In this document: piece by piece, positions 49,175 through 57,768 of the stretch
Numbering within the stretch: the stretch's first letter is position 1
How the letters are laid out: each line of letters starts with the position of its first letter
NCBI GenBank assembly: GCA_018622495.1
Contig: CP076021.1
Coordinates: 1,364,501 to 1,428,500, forward strand
DNA length: 64,000 nt
Direction of reading: 5' to 3'
From: Mycoplasmatota bacterium
GTDB taxonomy: Bacteria > Bacillota_I > Bacilli_A > Acholeplasmatales > Acholeplasmataceae
The notes under the pieces: model-generated
Told to the model about the DNA's origin: nothing
The model's database searches: none
Seen by the model: only the letters and a program-made list of their open reading frames with translations
Position numbers and translations under genes: made by a program

Positions 49175-49244
49175 AAGGTCAACTCCTTTGTTAATATATT
49201 ATATCATAATTTAGATTATATGATAAAATGAAGTTGGTGAAAAT

Positions 49245-50177
49245 ATGAATTTAATGAATCATGAAAAACATTACATAACGCTTAATAATTATTATAAAAA
49301 TAAATACAACCAAAAAGTTTTTAAAATTGCTTTAAACGGTGGATTTACATGTCCAAACATTGATGGTACCGTTGCAACTGGTGGTTGTACTTTTTGTTCG
49401 TATATGGGTAGTGGTGATTTTGCTGGTAACAAACGATTACCTCTAAGAAAACAATTTGATGATATTCTTCAAATGATGCAAGTAAAATGGAAAAATGGTT
49501 TATATATAGTTTATTTCCAAGCAAATACAAATACACATGCACCACTCGATCATTTAAAAGAAGTTTATGAAGAAGCTATATCTTTAGATCCTAAAATTGT
49601 TATGTTATCAATTGCTACAAGACCTGATAGTTTACCCATTGATGTACTAGATTATTTAGAGGACTTAAATAAACGCATGCCAATTCAAGTCGAACTTGGA
49701 CTTCGGACAATTCATCAAAAAACAAGTGATCTAATCAATAGAGCACATGACTTGAAATGCTTTGATGATGCGGTTAAATCCTTAAGGGAAAGAAATATTG
49801 AAGTTGTTGTTCACATTATTAATGGTTTGCCTTATGAAACAAAAGAAATGATGATTGAGACTGTTAAACATATCAATACACTTGATATCCAAGGTATTAA
49901 AATACATATGCTACATCTTATGCAAAAAACTAAAATGGGTCATGACTACTTGCAAAACCCTTGGCATATGTTAACACTTGAAGAATATGTAGATATTACT
50001 GTTAAACAAATACTATGGCTTAGAAAAGATATTGTCATTCATAGATTAACTGGTGATGCACCATCACATATGCTTATTGCGCCTACATGGACAAAAAAGA
50101 AATTTGTTGTAACAAATGAAATTGATAAAAAACTAAGAAAGCTAGATTTATATCAAGGTGATTATTTTGAAAAGTAA
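49245..50177 (+). CDS. Radical-SAM protein of the MnmL/YtqA type
   Basis: 310 residues of the TIGR01212 family. The cluster region reads CPNIDGTVATGGCTFCS (two spaced Cys of CxxC plus an upstream Cys), with IYFQANTNTHAPL and ELGLRTIHQKTSDLINR. Relatives (YtqA) are reported with a paired methyltransferase in making the mnm5 side chain of wobble uridine in tRNA. The gene overlaps that methyltransferase here. The biochemical role is assigned from the family. Confidence 0.85.
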   Translation: MNLMNHEKHYITLNNYYKNKYNQKVFKIALNGGFTCPNIDGTVATGGCTFCSYMGSGDFAGNKRLPLRKQFDDILQMMQVKWKNGLYIVYFQANTNTHAPLDHLKEVYEEAISLDPKIVMLSIATRPDSLPIDVLDYLEDLNKRMPIQVELGLRTIHQKTSDLINRAHDLKCFDDAVKSLRERNIEVVVHIINGLPYETKEMMIETVKHINTLDIQGIKIHMLHLMQKTKMGHDYLQNPWHMLTLEEYVDITVKQILWLRKDIVIHRLTGDAPSHMLIAPTWTKKKFVVTNEIDKKLRKLDLYQGDYFEK

Positions 50178-50712
50178 TTCAATGACTTCTATTGCACATC
50201 TATATTTATCCCATCTTATTGATAAAGATGATATAGTCATCGATGCGACCATGGGAAATGGATATGATACTTTATTTTTAGCAAAACATGCTAAGAAAGT
50301 ATATGCATTTGATATCCAAAAACAAGCACTCGAATCGACATCATTACGCTTATCTAAACATCAAATTGATAATGTAGATTTGATTTTAGATTCTCATGAA
50401 AATTTTTCAACTTATGTCGATACATTCCAAGGTGTTATATTTAATTTAGGCTATTTACCGCATGGCGATAAATCAATTACGACTAAAGCTCAATCAACTA
50501 TTAAAACTATTGCTCAAATGCTTTTAAAACTTGATCAACATGGTTATATGATTATCGTGATTTACCCAGGTCATCCTGAAGGTGCATCTGAATCAAATGA
50601 AATTAATCATTTCCTTGAAACATTAGATACTAAAAAATATAAAATCATTAAAACTGATTTATCCTATCAAGATAATTTACCACCCTATATTATATGGATA
50701 TCAAAAACATAA
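50167..50712 (+). CDS. SAM-dependent tRNA methyltransferase of the MnmM/YtqB type
   Basis: About 181 residues. The SAM motif is VIDATMGNGYDTLFLAKHA; GVIFNLGYLPHGDKSITTK and IIVIYPGHPEG follow, matching YtqB/MnmM. In the family it methylates 5-aminomethyl-2-thiouridine at the tRNA wobble position. I chose TTG 50167 with AAGGTG upstream; GTG 50158 and ATG 50182 are alternatives. It overlaps the radical-SAM gene, supporting joint function. Confidence 0.85.
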   Translation: MKSNSMTSIAHLYLSHLIDKDDIVIDATMGNGYDTLFLAKHAKKVYAFDIQKQALESTSLRLSKHQIDNVDLILDSHENFSTYVDTFQGVIFNLGYLPHGDKSITTKAQSTIKTIAQMLLKLDQHGYMIIVIYPGHPEGASESNEINHFLETLDTKKYKIIKTDLSYQDNLPPYIIWISKT

Positions 50713-50741
50713 AAAGCCATCAATAATAATGATGGCTTTTT
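50709..50741. terminator. Bidirectional terminator
   Basis: AAAAAGCCATCA - ATAAT - AATGATGGCTTTTTT between the convergent methyltransferase (+) and lipoprotein (-) genes. A second small inverted repeat, CCCATAA/TTATGGG, lies at 50750-50765. Confidence 0.85.
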
Positions 50742-50768
50742 TTCATGCCCATAAAGGGACATTATGGG

Positions 50769-51759
50769 TTAATCATTTTTTCCTTTTTGATAATTTTTAA
50801 TTGCTTCAAGTATTTGTGATTGTCTTGATTCTTTATTTTCTAACCAATTTTGTACTTTTTCAGCATATAATGATTGTCTTTGTTCTTTCATTTCTTGATA
50901 AGTTTCTCTAATAGCTTCAGTTTCTTCATAATATTTTGTTCTTAATGCTTGCATTTCAGTTTGATATGCACTAATTAATGCATCAAGTTCATTTTGTTTT
51001 AATAGTAATGCTGCTTCTAAGTCTTCTATATCTTCAGTTGCAGTTTCTAATTGTGCTTCAAGACTTGCAATATCTTCTTGCAATTGATCTCTTTGAGGAA
51101 TATATAAATCTCTAATTGTTTGTCTTTCCGCAAGAAATGCTTCTTTATAAGTTGCAGCTATGTTTTTAGCTTCATCTTTTGCATCTTTTACTAAATCAAC
51201 AAGTTCTTCTTGGGTAAGTAATAATGCATCTTCTAGTGTTAATGTATCATCAACATACGTTGCATTATATGCAAGAAATAGAAATGATGCTGTAACGCCA
51301 TAACTTTCAGCTTCCTCTAAAAACTCTTCACTAAATGCTTTATCAATGGCTTTACCCATCATTGCTCTATTCATAAAAGCATTATTAATAGCATTTTTTA
51401 CCATTTCTCTTACTTTAAGACCTAGTTCTGAATTTGAAGCTGTTGAAAGCAGAAACAATCGTTTCTTCTGAATCTACATCAATGTAACCTAAAGCTATAG
51501 ATTTTTCTATAATTAAATCCATCGCTTCATCAACATCTAAACCAATAAGATCTAAATCCATTAATAAAACTTCTGCATCTTCATTTAATGCATTTACATA
51601 AATGACTTTTTCTCTTTGATTAATCACAAGCTCAACACTCGGATTAATATCAACTGTAACATATGTTTCACTTGCAGAAATACTTCCACTACAAGCTACC
51701 ATCACAACAACTAAAGTGAATACTGTAAATAAACTAATAAATAATTTCGATTTTTTCAT
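50769..51759 (-). CDS. RsgI-like lipoprotein with long coiled coil, frameshifted
   Basis: Two overlapping frames give about 329 residues. The first has a lipoprotein signal (VVMVAC lipobox) and the domain TYVTVDINPSVELVINQREK, typical of extracytoplasmic RsgI/anti-sigma sensor proteins. The second continues after the overlap at EETIVSA/STASNSELGLK and adds a long coiled coil (about residues 190-310) rich in Glu, Gln and Leu. Removing one of three A at 51446-51448 joins them. It has its own copy of the ECF-type promoter. Likely a surface sensor for the sigma/anti-sigma pair upstream. Confidence 0.78.
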
Positions 51760-51772
51760 TTTTAATACCTCC

Positions 51773-51809
51773 TACACTATATATACAAACGAGTAGAGGA
51801 TTTTATTGG
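51773..51809 (-). promoter_or_regulatory. ECF-type promoter of the RsgI-like lipoprotein
   Basis: On the minus strand: CCAATAAAAT, nine bases, then GTTTGTATATATAGTGTA, 13 bases before the ATG. Every base of both blocks and their spacing match the promoter upstream of the sigma factor gene at 53365-53401. GGAGG follows at once, so the leader is very short. Confidence 0.75.
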
Positions 51810-51818
51810 AAAAATATT

Positions 51819-52847
51819 TTATTTATTATTATTTCTTCTTGTTTTAGTAAATGAGAAGGTTCTTCCTTCGCTTGTAATAACTTCAAAATAGTAATTTGCG
51901 TTGTCGGATGCGAGTACTCTAATATTCATAGTTCCAGCATATTGTCCTATTTGATATTGTACTTGCAAGTATTTTCTTCCTAATACACCAGTTTCTACTT
52001 GGAACTCATATGTTCCTCTAGATTGTCCATTCATAAAACTAAGTCTAATTGATTGTTTACTCTCAAATGATATTTCAATACTTTCTTGAATATCATTTTC
52101 TTCAATGTGTGAAACACTATAATTAAATGTTTCATCATTTTTATGATAAGAGACTAATACATATTCATTTTCATTTTGATACGTTTTAGTTTCTAAAGTT
52201 TTATTTTCCTTATCATATGTTATATCAATATAATATGTTAATTCATTTATAATTAATGTGCCATTAATCATATATTTATTATCTTCTTGTTCTTCTAATT
52301 CATAGGTAAGTAAATAATTTATTGATTCACCTTCTATATTTTCAATGACATATGCTAATTGATAAGATTTTGATAATGCTGATAGTTTTTGTTTTGTAAA
52401 CTCATAATTATTTGTGTCATTTGAGAGTATTTCCATCATTTTTAAATATTTTGTTAAATAATTTGCTTCACTTTCAATTTCATCATCATTTTCAGATTGT
52501 CCATTAGCAAGTAATATGATTTCATCAGAAGTTTGTGTGTTTACGATATCGGTTGTATACGAAGATGAAGTTATAGTTGCATATAATAATGCTTCTACTA
52601 TACTATCATCATCCATCGGATCTGCATTTCTAAATCTAAATAACACTAACGAGATAAGTAATACGATGACAAATGACACACTAACTTTATAAACTAATGA
52701 AAATCGTCTTTTAATTGTATTATTTAATGTATATACTTCTTGTCTTGGCAAATGATCTATCTTTTGTTTTATATCAAGATAAACAGAAGGTATTTTCACA
52801 TGTTCAGACTCATATTTAATTTGCTTTTCAATTTGTTTTCTTTTCAT
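51819..52847 (-). CDS. Membrane-anchored anti-sigma-factor candidate
   Basis: 342 residues. A cytoplasmic N-terminal segment of about 45 residues, rich in charged residues, is followed by one membrane helix (about 48-70) and an external beta-rich domain. It starts four bases after the sigma factor gene. That topology and context match an anti-sigma factor that holds an ECF sigma at the membrane. No known family domain was recognised, and there is no zinc-binding HxxxCxxC motif. Confidence 0.7.
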   Translation of the reverse strand: MKRKQIEKQIKYESEHVKIPSVYLDIKQKIDHLPRQEVYTLNNTIKRRFSLVYKVSVSFVIVLLISLVLFRFRNADPMDDDSIVEALLYATITSSSYTTDIVNTQTSDEIILLANGQSENDDEIESEANYLTKYLKMMEILSNDTNNYEFTKQKLSALSKSYQLAYVIENIEGESINYLLTYELEEQEDNKYMINGTLIINELTYYIDITYDKENKTLETKTYQNENEYVLVSYHKNDETFNYSVSHIEENDIQESIEISFESKQSIRLSFMNGQSRGTYEFQVETGVLGRKYLQVQYQIGQYAGTMNIRVLASDNANYYFEVITSEGRTFSFTKTRRNNNK

Positions 52848-52850
52848 TTG

Positions 52851-53354
52851 TCATTCACCTACTTTCCATTTAAGTATTTTAATCGCTTCATGATAATGCC
52901 ATTGGACTGTTCCTAAAGGCATATTCATTTGAAATGCAATATCTTTAAATTTCATATCATTAATCACATGCATTGTAACAATATATTTTTTATTTTCGTC
53001 AAGCTGATCAAGTAAATCAAGCATATATTCATTTTCATCAACTTTGTATCGTGATGCAATATACTCAAATACATCCTCTTGATGTATATTTCGCTTTTCT
53101 TTGCGGTAATAATTAATCGCTAAATTTCTTGCTATCGTGAAAAGATATGTTGTTACTTTGTATTTAGCATTATATTGATCAATTTTCTCTAAAAATTTCA
53201 TATATGTATCTTGCATCAAATCTTTTGTTACATCTTGATTTTTAACAATCATAAAAATAGAAAAATATACATGACGTTCTGTCATTTGATAAAATTCTTC
53301 AAAATGATCATACTGATGATTTCTAAATTCAGAAATAATTGTTTTAATTTTCAT
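52851..53354 (-). CDS. ECF-type RNA polymerase sigma factor
   Basis: 167 residues with region 2 (VKNQDVTKDLMQDTYMKFLE, TTYLFTIARNLAINYYRKEK) and region 4 (NDMKFKDIAFQMNMPLGTVQWHYHEAIKILK), the typical two-domain ECF layout. RBS AAGGGGA. It is the first gene of a sigma/anti-sigma pair and carries an apparently autoregulatory promoter, shared with the RsgI-like lipoprotein gene downstream. Confidence 0.93.
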   Translation of the reverse strand: MKIKTIISEFRNHQYDHFEEFYQMTERHVYFSIFMIVKNQDVTKDLMQDTYMKFLEKIDQYNAKYKVTTYLFTIARNLAINYYRKEKRNIHQEDVFEYIASRYKVDENEYMLDLLDQLDENKKYIVTMHVINDMKFKDIAFQMNMPLGTVQWHYHEAIKILKWKVGE

Positions 53355-53364
53355 AATGTCCCCT

Positions 53365-53401
53365 TACACTATATATACAAACTTACCCATTATTTTATTG
53401 G
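53365..53401 (-). promoter_or_regulatory. Autoregulatory ECF-type promoter of the sigma factor gene
   Basis: CCAATAAAAT - nine bases - GTTTGTATATATAGTGTA (minus strand), ending 11 bases before the sigma gene ATG. Identical in both conserved blocks to the promoter at 51773-51809; only the nine-base spacer differs. Likely -35 and -10 elements of the sigma factor it controls. Confidence 0.75.
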
Positions 53402-53420
53402 TATTTTGTATAAAATGAAA

Positions 53421-53458
53421 AAGTTTATTTCAAAAATACATCATGAAATAAACTTTTT
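53421..53458 (-). terminator. Terminator after leuS
   Basis: Minus-strand AAAAAAGTTTATTTCA - TGATGTATTTT - TGAAATAAACTTTTT with flanking T; it lies directly past the leuS stop codon. Confidence 0.8.
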
Positions 53459-53462
53459 TGTG

Positions 53463-55874
53463 TTATTTAGCTACTATATTTACAATTTTATTAGGTATAA
53501 CAATCACTTTAACAATTTTAAGATCTTCTAAATGCTTAATAACATTTTCTTCAGCTAATGCTTTTTCTTCAAGTTCTTTTTTAGATGTTTTATTAGCTGT
53601 CATAAATTTAGCTCTAACCTTACCATTGATTTGTACGACAATTTGAACTTCGTCAAGAACAAGATACTTAGGATTATACGTAGGCCAATCTGCATAAACT
53701 AATTCTTCATTTTGCTTAAGTACTTCTTTATTAAGTTCTTCAGTTATATGAGGACAAATAGGATTTAATAATTTAAGTAATCCTCTAGCTTGTGCCTTTC
53801 CAATTTTCCCTACTTTATAAACGTCATTAACAAATATCATCATTTGACTAATTGCAGTATTAAAAGCTAATTTTTCAAAATCTTCAGTTACTTTTTTAAC
53901 AGTTTGATGATATGAAAATCTAAGTGCTTCAACTTCTTCTTGAACAATTTCAAAATCAAAGAGTCTCCAAACACGATCAAGGAATTTTTTTGCACCACTT
54001 AAACTTTCAGTTGACCATGGCTTTTCAGTTTCCAAAGGTCCCATAAACATTTCATATAGTCTCAATGAATCTGCACCATGAGAATCAAAAACGTCATCTG
54101 GATTAATAACATTCCCTTTAGATTTACTCATCTTAGAATGATCATCACCTAAAATCATACCTTGGTTGAATAATTTCTTAAATGGTTCTTTATGTGAAAG
54201 TAAACCAATATCAAATAAAAATTTAGTCCAAAATCTTGCATAAAGTAAATGTCCTACTGCATGTTCAGTACCACCGATATATAAATCAACTGGCAACCAT
54301 TTATCAAGCATCTTTTTAGCTTCATCACTATTAAGTGGAATCATTGATAAATGACGTTTTAAAACATAACCCATGAAATACCAAGAACTACCTGCTAATT
54401 GAGGCATTGTATTTGTATCTCTTCGATATTGTTTTCCATTTTTTTTAACATTTAACCATTGAGTTGCATTTGCAAGTGGTGATTCACCAGTTCCAGAAGG
54501 TCTAATATTTTTTAAGTATGGTAACTCTAGTGGTAACTCATCATCGTCTAACATAGAAATCTCTTTATTTTCATCAAATAATACAGGGAATGGTTCTCCC
54601 CAATATCTTTGTCTAGAAAATACCCAATCTCTTAATTTATAAGTTGCATGAGGATAGCCTTGTTTAGATTTCTCTAAGAAATCAATTATCTTAGCTTTTG
54701 CATCTTCATTGTGTAATCCGTCAACAATACCACTGTTATAGTGAATACCGTCACCTACAAATACGCCTTCTCCACCATCGCCTTTAATCACTTCAATGAT
54801 ATCAAGACCATGCAATTGTGCAAATTCAAAATCTCTTTCATCATGTGCAGGTACAGCCATTACAGCACCAGTACCATAATGAGGCAATACATAATCAGCA
54901 ATCCAAACAGGAATCTTTTTATGATTAAGTGGATTAATCGCATAAGCACCAGTAAACACACCAGTTTTTGTTTTATCTGCTTGACGATCAATATCAGTTT
55001 TTTGTTTAGTTAGTGTAATATATTTTTTTACAGAAGACATTTCGTCATCCGATGTAATAGATAAAACAAGTGGATGCTCTGGAGCTAATACGCAGTAAGT
55101 TGCACCATAGATTGTATCAGGTCTTGTTGTAAAGACTTCAAATGATTGATCCATTCCATCAAGCTCAAAAGTCATCATCGCACCAATAGATTTACCAATC
55201 CAGTTACGTTGCATCTCTTTTAAATGTTACGGCCAATCAAGTAACTTAAGATCATCTAATAATCTATCTGCATATGCTGTAATACGAAGCACCCATTGTT
55301 TCATTGCTTTTTTAATAACAGGATAACCTCCACGTTCAGATACCATCAAACCATCTTTTAATTCGATTTCATCATTTGCTAGCACTGTACCTAATCCTTC
55401 ACACCAATTAACTTCAACATCTTTTAGCACAGCTAAATCATGTTTGTATAATTGTTTGAATATCCATTGTGTCCATTTGAAATATTCAGGATCACTTGTC
55501 GCAAACTCTCTGCTCCAATCAACACCTTTACCAGCTCTATTTATTTGTTCTTTAAAGTTTTCTATATTTTGATATGTAAAAGCTCTTGGATCTTGCCCTG
55601 TAGAAAGTGCATATTGTTCAGCAGGAAGACCAAATGCATCCCATCCCATTGGATGAAGAACATCATATCCTTGCATACGTTTAAAACGACTCATAATATC
55701 AGATGCAGTATATCCTTCAATATGCCCAACATGAAGACCTGCTGCACTTGGATATGGAAACATATCTAAAACATAATACTTTTCTTTATGTCCATCTTCT
55801 GCAGTTTTAAACATTTTATTGTCTTTCCAGTGTTTTTGCCATTTTTGTTCAATTTTTTTATATTGATAGTACAT
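53463..55874 (-). CDS. leuS: Leucyl-tRNA synthetase, interrupted by in-frame TAA
   Basis: Full frame of about 803 residues. The signature [17 protein letters not shown] (HIGH-like HVGH) and [11 protein letters not shown] (KMSKS) are present, with the editing domain between them ([27 protein letters not shown]). TAA after CCG at 55227-55229 is in LKLLDWP[17 protein letters not shown], where the family carries Glu (WPE). The rest is intact and conserved. An essential gene with only one LeuRS visible, so truncation would be lethal. Confidence 0.94.
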
Positions 55875-55949
55875 AAAATTACCTCTTTCACTTAATTTCT
55901 ATTATATAGAAAAAAGTGCATTTTTCCAATACTTATGACATATTTGCAA

Positions 55950-55981
55950 TAAAAAAACCAAATTACGTATAATTTGGTTTA
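55950..55981 (-). terminator. Terminator after the acyl carrier protein gene
   Basis: Minus-strand AAACCAAATT - ATACGT - AATTTGGTTT followed by T. It lies between the acyl carrier protein gene and leuS. Confidence 0.82.
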
Positions 55982-55987
55982 TTTTAC

Positions 55988-56218
55988 TTATTTTGATAAC
56001 TGTTCTACAAACTTAACAATATCGCCAACCGTTTTAATATTTTGTGCTTGTTCATCGCTTACTTCAACGAAAAACTCATCTTCAATGTTCATAATAAGTT
56101 CAACAGCATCAATTGAGTCAGCTCCTAAATCTTCGGCTAATCTTGCTTCCATAGTGATTTTTTCTTACGGAAGTCCTAATTCCTCTTTAATCATTTCTTT
56201 AACTCGTTTAAATACCAT
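55988..56218 (-). CDS. acpP: Acyl carrier protein, interrupted at codon 18 by in-frame TAA
   Basis: 76 residues from ATG 56218: [15 protein letters not shown][18 protein letters not shown], then [15 protein letters not shown], in which the Ser of DSI carries phosphopantetheine. TAA at 56165-56167 follows CCG and lies in the loop after helix 1, where Glu or Asp is usual. Only 17 residues precede it; no good restart lies before the phosphopantetheine site. The protein is essential for lipid synthesis, so this is one of the strongest cases that the TAA is read or miscalled. Confidence 0.93.
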
Positions 56219-56295
56219 GATTTCATCCTCCTTATTTAAGCAATGTTATTATAAGTTATTTTATTATTTTTGTCAATCCCTTGAACTTCAAAACT

Positions 56296-57768
56296 TCATT
56301 TTTTATCACGACTATATAAACGCGTCATTTTCGCAATATGCTTTTCTAAGTTTTTATTTATTTGTTTTTCAGTCAATCGCCATTGCCAATTTCCACCTAA
56401 TGTTGAAGGTATATTCATACGTGCATCATCTTTTAAATGTAAAAAGTCTTGGATTGGAATAATAACAGTATTTGCATGACTTTTCATAGTTTCTTTAATG
56501 AGGCATTCTACTTTATTTTGTGATGAGCAACAGTTCATATATGATAGAGCAAATGCTAAATCTTCTTGAGATAGTTGTTCAAACCATGATGCAGAAGTCA
56601 TATTGTCATGTGTTCCAGTATATGCAATAACATTTTCATGATAGTGATGTGGTAAATAATCTGAATCTTCATTAGCACTAAAACCAAACTGTAATAGTTT
56701 CATGCCAGGATAACCAACATCTTCTAATAATTGTTTCACTTCAGGTGTAACAACACCAAGATCTTCGGCAATAATCTGAATGTCTCCTAATGCATTTTTA
56801 ATCGCATCAAAAACTTTCTTTCCTGGTCCTTTAATCCATACACCTTTTCTTGCATTAATATCTCCATAAGGTATACTATAAAAATTAACAAAACCTATGA
56901 AATGATCTATTCTTACCATATCAAACATTTCAATAGCTGCCTTAACACGATCAATCCACCATTGATATTTAGTATCTTCCATATGTTTCCAATGATATAA
57001 AGGGTTTCCCCATAACTGTCCTTCTATAGCATAATTATCTGGTGGAACACCTGCTACATGAGTCGGTACATTTTTTTCATCTAATTGAAACATTTTCGGA
57101 TTTGCCCACACGTCACTACTATCATAGGATACATAAATCGGCATATCACCTATGAGTTTAATCCCTTTTTTATTTGCATATTTTTTTAGTTTATACCATT
57201 GTGTATAAGACTTAAATTGAAGAAATTTTTGAAAATCAATTTCATCTTTTAATTGTTCTTTAAATCTTGCAAGTGCTTCTGGCTTTCTCAACCTAATATC
57301 TTCATCCCAATAAAGCCAAGATTGACCATCAAAACTCGACTTAATCGCCATAAATAATGCATAGTCTTCTAACCAATAAGATTCTTTTTTTAAAAATGAT
57401 AAAAACTCATTTTGCTTTTTATCAAATCTAGTAAAAGCTTTTCTTAAAGCGATGTAACGTTGATTATACAAAGCATTATAATCAACATATTTTGGATTTT
57501 TCACATCATCTTTTATCTCTAAATTCAAAAGTAGTTTTTCTTCAATAAGCATTTCTAAATCAATAAAATATGGATTATTGGCAAATGCTGAAAAAGTCTG
57601 ATATGGAGAATCACCATATGAGGTAGGACCCAATGGTAATAATTGCCAATAAGTTTGTTTAGCTTCAACTAAAAAATCTACAAATTCGTATGCTTTTTTT
57701 CCATAAGTACCAATACCATAAGGACTTGGTAAACTTGATATGTGACATAAAATTCCACTTGTTCTCAT
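56296..57768 (-). CDS. malQ: 4-alpha-glucanotransferase (amylomaltase, GH77)
   Basis: 490 residues. GH77 catalytic sequence: VRIDHFIGF (nucleophile Asp), IIAEDLGV (acid/base Glu) and TGTHDNMTS (third Asp). N-terminal SSLPSPYGIGTYG and YGDSPYQTFSAFANNPYFIDL are family landmarks. It moves alpha-1,4-glucan chains between maltodextrins. Its ATG overlaps the upstream glucosidase stop (ATGA), so the two are coupled. Confidence 0.95.
   Translation of the reverse strand: MRTSGILCHISSLPSPYGIGTYGKKAYEFVDFLVEAKQTYWQLLPLGPTSYGDSPYQTFSAFANNPYFIDLEMLIEEKLLLNLEIKDDVKNPKYVDYNALYNQRYIALRKAFTRFDKKQNEFLSFLKKESYWLEDYALFMAIKSSFDGQSWLYWDEDIRLRKPEALARFKEQLKDEIDFQKFLQFKSYTQWYKLKKYANKKGIKLIGDMPIYVSYDSSDVWANPKMFQLDEKNVPTHVAGVPPDNYAIEGQLWGNPLYHWKHMEDTKYQWWIDRVKAAIEMFDMVRIDHFIGFVNFYSIPYGDINARKGVWIKGPGKKVFDAIKNALGDIQIIAEDLGVVTPEVKQLLEDVGYPGMKLLQFGFSANEDSDYLPHHYHENVIAYTGTHDNMTSASWFEQLSQEDLAFALSYMNCCSSQNKVECLIKETMKSHANTVIIPIQDFLHLKDDARMNIPSTLGGNWQWRLTEKQINKNLEKHIAKMTRLYSRDKK

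Noticed and set aside
55874-55950. T-box leaders before leuS or proS.
   Set aside because: Neither upstream region contains the conserved GGTGGTACCGCG block that is clear before pheS.
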